From: an uncultured Clostridia bacterium | GTDB taxonomy: Bacteria; Bacillota; Clostridia; TANB77; CAG-508 | Assembly (NCBI GenBank): GCA_947629965.1 | Contig: CANRFS010000009.1 | Location: 1 to 18,255, forward strand | DNA: 18,255 bases | Direction of reading: 5' to 3' | The notes under the pieces: model-generated | Database searches by the model: none | Told to the model about the DNA's origin: nothing | The model's input: the letters and a program-made list of their open reading frames with translations, nothing else | Part shown: positions 13,886 through 18,255 of the stretch, one piece after another | How the letters are laid out: each line of letters starts with the position of its first letter | Numbering within the stretch: position 1 is the stretch's first letter | Position numbers and translations under genes: made by a program

Positions 13886-13950
13886 ATAACGCGTTAGTGT
13901 TTAAAAATATTAGCACTTTTTTAATATAAAAATAGGAGGTGAAATTTAAA

Positions 13951-14364
13951 GTGCCAACAATTAATCAATTAGTAAGAAAAGGAAGAAAGACTACAACATC
14001 AAAAGCAAAAGCTCCTGCTCTTTTAAAAGGATTCAACTCAAAATTAAATAGACAAACAAATAATAGAGCACCACAAAAAAGAGGAGTATGTACAGTAGTT
14101 AAAACAGTAACACCTAAAAAACCAAACTCTGCTTTAAGAAAAGTTGCCAGAGTAAGACTTTCAAATGGATATGAAGTAACATCATATATTCCAGGTATAG
14201 GTCATAACTTACAAGAACATAGCGTTGTATTAATCAGAGGTGGAAGGGTAAAAGATATCCCTGGTGTTAGATACCACATTATAAGAGGTACATTAGATAC
14301 AGCTGGTGTTAAGGATAGAATGCAAGCTAGATCTAAGTATGGTGCAAAAAAACCAAAAAATTAA
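13951..14364 (+). CDS. rpsL: 30S ribosomal protein S12
   Basis: The start is GTG 13951, ten bases after AGGAGGT (13934-13940), giving M-P-T-I-N-Q-L-V-R-K-G-R. A GTG at 13939 lies inside the binding site and is not credible. The product has 137 residues, the long Firmicutes form with an insertion around K-A-P-A-L-L-K-G-F-N-S. The decoding-centre motif T-P-K-K-P-N-S-A-L-R-K, where streptomycin-resistance changes occur, and the loop G-G-R-V-K-D-I-P-G-V-R-Y-H are intact. S12 contacts the codon-anticodon helix and influences accuracy, so it is of interest in a genome with possible recoding. First gene of the str operon. Confidence 0.97.
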   Translation: MPTINQLVRKGRKTTTSKAKAPALLKGFNSKLNRQTNNRAPQKRGVCTVVKTVTPKKPNSALRKVARVRLSNGYEVTSYIPGIGHNLQEHSVVLIRGGRVKDIPGVRYHIIRGTLDTAGVKDRMQARSKYGAKKPKN

Positions 14365-14375
14365 GTATTTTAATG

Positions 14376-14478
14376 AAAAACTTCGTACTACGTTGTCAAG
14401 CTACATAAAAATTTTTTCAATATACAGCTCGTATAATCTCAAAAATTTTTATTTGCTGTCCTAGTATTACTCGTTTTT
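14376..14478. repeat. Palindromic element between rpsL and rpsG
   Basis: An imperfect inverted repeat of 103 bases. AAAAAC at 14376 pairs with GTTTTT ending at 14478. Inside, ACTA...ATAAAAATTTTT pairs with AAAAATTTTTAT...TAGT, around a centre containing ACAGCTCGTATAATC. It shares the strings ATTTTTTCAA and AGCTC(C/G)TAT...TCAAAAATT, in the same order, with the elements at 361 and 3601. It may therefore be a related but shorter family member. No ORF. Confidence 0.6.
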
Positions 14479-14507
14479 GATTAAAATAAATTAGAATTAA
14501 AAAATTA

Positions 14508-14597
14508 ATAGTGCTAATAAAGAGATATAAATTTATAAGCACTATGCGGGAAGGGAAGAACCTTTCAGAGTAACTTTAGGTATTTATTTAAATATCT
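14508..14597 (+). promoter_or_regulatory. Structured leader of rpsG
   Basis: An 8-bp stem (ATAGTGCT 14508-14515 with AGCACTAT 14538-14545) is followed by a purine-rich GGGAAGGGAAGAACC segment. A second hairpin follows at 14578-14597 with 9-base arms, TT loop and one G-U pair. It precedes the AAAGGAGTG binding site of rpsG. In other bacteria S7 controls the str operon by binding the rpsL-rpsG spacer. Whether this leader does so is untested. Confidence 0.4.
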
Positions 14598-14627
14598 ATT
14601 AGAATTTATAAAAAGGAGTGAAGAATA

Positions 14628-15098
14628 GTGCCAAGAAGAGGATATATAGCAAAAAGAGAAGTTTTACCAGATCCAATATATAATAGTAAAATTGTAACAA
14701 AATTAATTAACAATATAATGTTAGATGGTAAAAAAACAGTTGCTCAAAAGATAGTATATGATGCGTTTGATATTATAAAAGAAAAAGAAGGAAAAGACGC
14801 ATTAGAAGTTTTTGAAGCAGCATTAAATAACGTAATGCCAGTCCTTGAAGTTAAAGCAAGAAGAGTAGGTGGAGCTACATATCAAGTTCCAATCGAAATA
14901 AGAGCAGAAAGAAGACAAACTTTAGGATTAAGATGGCTTGTAAATTACGCTAGAAATAGACATGAAAAAACTATGGCTGAAAAGTTAGCAAATGAGATAA
15001 TAGATGCTACAAACAGCACAGGTGGATCATTCAAGAAAAAAGAAGAAATGCACAGAATGGCTGAAGCTAATAAGGCTTTTGCACACTACAAATGGTAA
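14628..15098 (+). CDS. rpsG: 30S ribosomal protein S7
   Basis: The product has 156 residues and starts at GTG 14628 after AAAGGAGTG. M-P-R-R-G-Y-I-A-K-R-E-V-L-P-D-P at the start and G-G-A-T-Y-Q-V-P-I-E-I-R then R-R-Q-T-L-G-L-R-W-L are S7 hallmarks; the C-terminus ends A-F-A-H-Y-K-W, as is usual. S7 nucleates assembly of the 30S head on 16S rRNA and lies near the E site, and in Escherichia coli it represses its own operon. The spacer to rpsL is 263 bases, long for this pair, because of the inserted palindrome. The spacer to fusA is 24 bases. Confidence 0.97.
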   Translation: MPRRGYIAKREVLPDPIYNSKIVTKLINNIMLDGKKTVAQKIVYDAFDIIKEKEGKDALEVFEAALNNVMPVLEVKARRVGGATYQVPIEIRAERRQTLGLRWLVNYARNRHEKTMAEKLANEIIDATNSTGGSFKKKEEMHRMAEANKAFAHYKW

Positions 15099-15122
15099 AA
15101 TAAAGAAGGAGGAGAAAAATAA

Positions 15123-17207
15123 ATGGCAGGTAGAGCATTTCCATTAGAAAAAACAAGAAATATAGGAATAATGGCTCACATTGATGCAGGAAAAACTACA
15201 ACAACAGAAAGAATTCTTTTTTATACAGGTAAAACTCATAAAATAGGAGAAGTTCACGAAGGTGAAGCTACTATGGACTGGATGGAACAAGAGCAAGAAA
15301 GAGGTATTACAATTACTTCTGCTGCAACAACTTGTCAATGGTTAGGACATAGAATAAACATAATTGACACACCAGGTCACGTTGATTTTACTGTAGAAGT
15401 TGAAAGATCTTTAAGAGTATTAGACGGATCAGTTACAGTTTTTTGTGCAAAAGGTGGAGTACAACCACAATCAGAAACAGTTTGGAGACAAGCTGATAAT
15501 TATCATGTACCAAGAATGGCATATGTAAATAAAATGGATATTACAGGAGCAAATTTCTTAGCATGTGTTGAACAAATGCGTACTAGATTAAATGCAAATG
15601 CTATTCCAATTCAATTACCTATAGGAGCAGAAGATACTTTTAAAGGTATAGTTGATTTAATAAAAATGAGAGCATTCATCCATAAAGATGATTTAGGAAA
15701 AGAAATAGAAGAAACAGATATTCCAGCAGATTTAGTAGAAATGGCAAATAAATTTAGAGCAGAAATGGTAGAAGCAGCTGCAGAGCAAGATGATGAATTA
15801 ATGATGAAATATTTAGATGGTGGAGAATTATCTGAAGATGAAATCAAAAAAGGCTTAAGAATAGGAACAATTGAAAACAAAATAGTTCCTGTTTGCTGTG
15901 GTTCATCATACAAAAACAAGGGTGTTCAAGAATTATTAAATGCAGTTGTTGATTATATGCCATCACCATTAGATATACCACACATTAAAGGTGTAACATT
16001 AGATGGAGAAGAAACAGAAAGAAAAACATCTGATGCAGAACCATTCGCAGCTTTAGCATTCAAAATTGCAACAGACCCATTCGTAGGAAAATTATGTTTC
16101 TTTAGAGTTTACTCAGGAACATTAGAGTCTGGTTCAACAGTATTAAATGCTAATAAAGATAAAAAAGAAAGAATAGGAAGAATTCTTCAAATGCACGCAA
16201 ATCACAGAGAAGATATAGATAAAGTATATTCTGGAGATATTGCAGCAGCAGTTGGATTAAAAGAAGTTACAACTGGTGATACACTTTGCGATATTCAGCA
16301 TCCAGTTATATTAGAATCTATGGAATTCCCAGAGCCAGTTATAGAAATTGCAATCGAGCCAAAAGATAAAGTAGCTCAAGAAAAAATGGCTATAGCACTT
16401 TCTAAACTTGCAGAAGAAGATCCAACATTTAAAACATATACAAACCAAGAAACAGGTCAAACTATCATTGCAGGTATGGGTGAATTACACTTAGACATCA
16501 TAGTAGATAGATTAAAAAGAGAATTCAAAGTAGAATGTAATGTAGGTAAACCACAAGTTTCTTATAAAGAAACAATTAGAAATAAAGTAAGAGTAGAAGG
16601 AAAATTCATACGTCAATCTGGTGGACGTGGACAATATGGACACGTATGGCTAGAAATGGAACCATTAGAGCCAGGTTCAGGAATTCAATTTGAAAGCAAA
16701 ATAGTTGGAGGTGTTGTTCCAAAAGAATACATTAAACCAACAGAAGAAGGTATTCGTGAAGCTGCTGAGAGTGGAATACTAGCTGGATATCCAGTTATAG
16801 ATTTCAAAGCAACTTTAGTAGATGGTTCTTACCATGATGTTGACTCATCTGAAATGGCATTCAAAATTGCAGGTTCAATGGCATTCAAAGAAGGATGTAG
16901 ACAAGCAAAATCTGTAATATTAGAGCCAATAATGAAAGTAGAAGTAACAGTTCCAGAAGAATACATGGGAGATGTTATTGGTGACGTTAACTCAAGACGT
17001 GGAAGAATGGAAGGAATGGAAGCAAGAAATGGAATGCAAATTATTAGAGCATTTATTCCATTATCAGACATGTTTGGATATGCAACAGACTTACGTTCAA
17101 AAACACAAGGTAGAGGAACATACTCAATGGAACCAAGTCATTATGAAGAAGTTCCAAAATCAGTTCTAGAGAAGATAGTAGCATCAAGGGCTAAAAAAGA
17201 AGAGTAG
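15123..17207 (+). CDS. fusA: Elongation factor G
   Basis: The product has 694 residues and starts at ATG 15123 after GGAGGAG. The GTPase motifs are G1 A-H-I-D-A-G-K-T at 18-25, G3 D-T-P-G-H at 82-86 and G4 N-K-M-D at 136-139. Domains II-V follow through the conserved S-G-G-R-G-Q-Y-G-H-V segment of domain IV and the R-G-R-M-E-G-M domain V motif. EF-G drives mRNA-tRNA translocation and, with RRF, ribosome recycling. Full length, with no insertion or missing residue noticed. The codons contain no in-frame CGG; arginine is AGA with some CGT. Confidence 0.98.
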   Translation: MAGRAFPLEKTRNIGIMAHIDAGKTTTTERILFYTGKTHKIGEVHEGEATMDWMEQEQERGITITSAATTCQWLGHRINIIDTPGHVDFTVEVERSLRVLDGSVTVFCAKGGVQPQSETVWRQADNYHVPRMAYVNKMDITGANFLACVEQMRTRLNANAIPIQLPIGAEDTFKGIVDLIKMRAFIHKDDLGKEIEETDIPADLVEMANKFRAEMVEAAAEQDDELMMKYLDGGELSEDEIKKGLRIGTIENKIVPVCCGSSYKNKGVQELLNAVVDYMPSPLDIPHIKGVTLDGEETERKTSDAEPFAALAFKIATDPFVGKLCFFRVYSGTLESGSTVLNANKDKKERIGRILQMHANHREDIDKVYSGDIAAAVGLKEVTTGDTLCDIQHPVILESMEFPEPVIEIAIEPKDKVAQEKMAIALSKLAEEDPTFKTYTNQETGQTIIAGMGELHLDIIVDRLKREFKVECNVGKPQVSYKETIRNKVRVEGKFIRQSGGRGQYGHVWLEMEPLEPGSGIQFESKIVGGVVPKEYIKPTEEGIREAAESGILAGYPVIDFKATLVDGSYHDVDSSEMAFKIAGSMAFKEGCRQAKSVILEPIMKVEVTVPEEYMGDVIGDVNSRRGRMEGMEARNGMQIIRAFIPLSDMFGYATDLRSKTQGRGTYSMEPSHYEEVPKSVLEKIVASRAKKEE

Positions 17208-17230
17208 AAATATGTTTTTTCATAAAACGC

Positions 17231-17259
17231 TTGCATTTTTGCGTAAGATGTTATAAAAT
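17231..17259 (+). promoter_or_regulatory. Possible tuf promoter
   Basis: TTGCAT at 17231-17236, a 17-base spacer and TAAAAT at 17254-17259, in the 122-base fusA-tuf gap. A 7-bp hairpin (ATGTTAT/ATAACAT, 17248-17264) overlaps it. No fusA terminator is visible, so read-through is also possible. Confidence 0.4.
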
Positions 17260-17329
17260 AACATTTGTTAAAAAATGGTTATCAATTTTTTAAATATAAA
17301 ATAAAAGATTTTTAAGGAGGAAAATTTAA

Positions 17330-18255
17330 ATGGCAAAGGAAAAATTCGAGAGAACAAAACCACATGTTAACATTGGTACAATTGGTCACGTTGACCATGG
17401 AAAAACAACAACAACAGCAGCTATTACAAAATGGTTAGGATTATTAGGAAAGGCACAATATACAGCATATGATCAAATTGACGGTGCTCCAGAAGAAAAA
17501 GCAAGAGGAATCACAATTAACACAGCACACGTTGAATATGAAACAGAAAAAAGACATTATGCACACGTTGACTGTCCAGGTCATGCTGACTATGTAAAAA
17601 ATATGATCACAGGTGCAGCTCAAATGGATGGAGCAATATTAGTTGTTTCAGCAGCTGATGGTCCAATGCCTCAAACAAGAGAGCATATACTTTTAGCAAG
17701 ACAAGTTGGTGTTAAATATATCGTTGTTTACTTAAATAAATGCGATATGGTAGACGATCCAGAATTATTAGAATTAGTTGAAATGGAAGTTAGAGACTTA
17801 CTTTCAAGCTATGATTTCCCAGGAGATGAAATTCCAATTGTAAAAGGATCTTCATTAAAAGTTCTAGAAAGTACATCAACAGATCCAAACGCACCAGAAT
17901 ATGCTTGTATGAAAGAATTAATGGATGCAGTAGATAGCTACATCCCAACACCAGATAGACCAACAGACGGTGACTTCTTAATGCCAGTAGAAGACGTATT
18001 CTCTATAACAGGTAGAGGAACAGTTGCTACAGGTAGAGTAGAAAGAGGAGTTGTTAAATTACAAGACGAAGTAGAAATAATAGGTTTAACAACAGAAAGA
18101 AAGAAAACTGTTGTTACAGGTGTAGAAATGTTCAGAAAATTATTAGACCAAGCAGAAGCAGGAGACAACATTGGTGTTCTATTAAGAGGTATTGATAGAA
18201 AAGACATCGAAAGAGGTCAAGTTTTAGCAAAACCAGGAACAATACATCCACATAC
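17330..18255 (+). CDS. tuf: Elongation factor Tu, N-terminal part (runs off the window)
   Basis: The start is ATG 17330 after AAGGAGG, and the frame is open to the last base, giving 308 complete codons of about 400 expected. The GTPase motifs are G1 G-H-V-D-H-G-K-T at 19-26, switch I with E-E-K-A-R-G-I-T-I, G3 D-C-P-G-H at 81-85 and G4 N-K-C-D at 136-139. Domain II begins around D-V-F-S-I-T-G-R-G-T-V-A-T-G-R. EF-Tu delivers aminoacyl-tRNA to the ribosomal A site. It is the last gene of the rpsL-rpsG-fusA-tuf operon, whose gene order is conserved across bacteria. Confidence 0.98.
   Translation, partial: MAKEKFERTKPHVNIGTIGHVDHGKTTTTAAITKWLGLLGKAQYTAYDQIDGAPEEKARGITINTAHVEYETEKRHYAHVDCPGHADYVKNMITGAAQMDGAILVVSAADGPMPQTREHILLARQVGVKYIVVYLNKCDMVDDPELLELVEMEVRDLLSSYDFPGDEIPIVKGSSLKVLESTSTDPNAPEYACMKELMDAVDSYIPTPDRPTDGDFLMPVEDVFSITGRGTVATGRVERGVVKLQDEVEIIGLTTERKKTVVTGVEMFRKLLDQAEAGDNIGVLLRGIDRKDIERGQVLAKPGTIHPH

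Noticed and set aside
14546..14577. T-box or known riboswitch in the rpsG leader
   Set aside because: The purine-rich GGGAAGGGAAGAACC segment does not contain the T-box consensus, and no terminator hairpin follows.
16972..17169. 65-residue ORF in another frame of fusA
   Set aside because: Shadow of a highly conserved coding sequence with no independent signals.
1..18255. TGA absent as a genuine stop codon, suggesting reassignment
   Set aside because: About seventeen gene ends are too few, and tryptophan is TGG throughout, so there is no evidence for TGA decoding as an amino acid.

Overview
The window is AT-rich bacterial DNA with short intergenic gaps, AGGAGG-type ribosome binding sites and near-consensus sigma-A promoters. 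It carries a long Firmicutes-type S12 and E5-less type IV pilin-like proteins of the kind common in Clostridia. An uncultured or gut-type clostridial lineage is the best guess. GC skew, 16S and tRNA genes are not available to place it further.

Layout. 1-231 is the 3' end of an ssb-like gene with a terminator. 334-515 is a palindromic repeat. 539-4491 is a co-directional run: a GT-C-like membrane protein, lspA, rluD and rluB, with a second copy of the repeat filling the rluD-rluB gap. 4562-6393 holds an S1-domain protein and a replication-relaxation-like winged-helix protein. 6510-6704 is a tiny DnaJ-type zinc-finger protein with a perfect consensus promoter. 9104-6782 (minus) is a VirD4/TraG-like coupling ATPase. 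9232-10830 is a MATE/MurJ-superfamily flippase and 11022-11300 is HU. 11829-11458 (minus) is an unrecognised protein. 11947-13838 is a tandem duplication of a complete pilin-like transcription unit. 13951-18255 is the str operon (rpsL, rpsG, fusA, tuf), tuf running off the end. The proximal genes handle envelope and lipoprotein maturation and rRNA modification; the distal end is core translation machinery.

The most striking observation concerns the codon CGG. By my reading it occurs in frame only five times in the window. At four of these (lspA, the coupling ATPase, and both pilin-like genes) the reading frame must move +1 exactly there to continue an intact protein. In each case skipping the C leaves a GGG or GGA glycine codon. 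About thirty out-of-frame CGG trinucleotides inside the other genes cause no disruption. This looks like CGG-dependent +1 frameshifting, possibly because CGG is unassigned or very slowly decoded. The one exception is the unrecognised minus-strand gene, whose arginine codon use is also unlike its neighbours.

Other points of interest: two copies of a 114-bp palindromic element that are identical in the core but diverged in the outer arms; a possibly related palindrome between rpsL and rpsG; two genes that appear to start with ATT; and pilin-like paralogues with identical 5' halves and divergent 3' halves.
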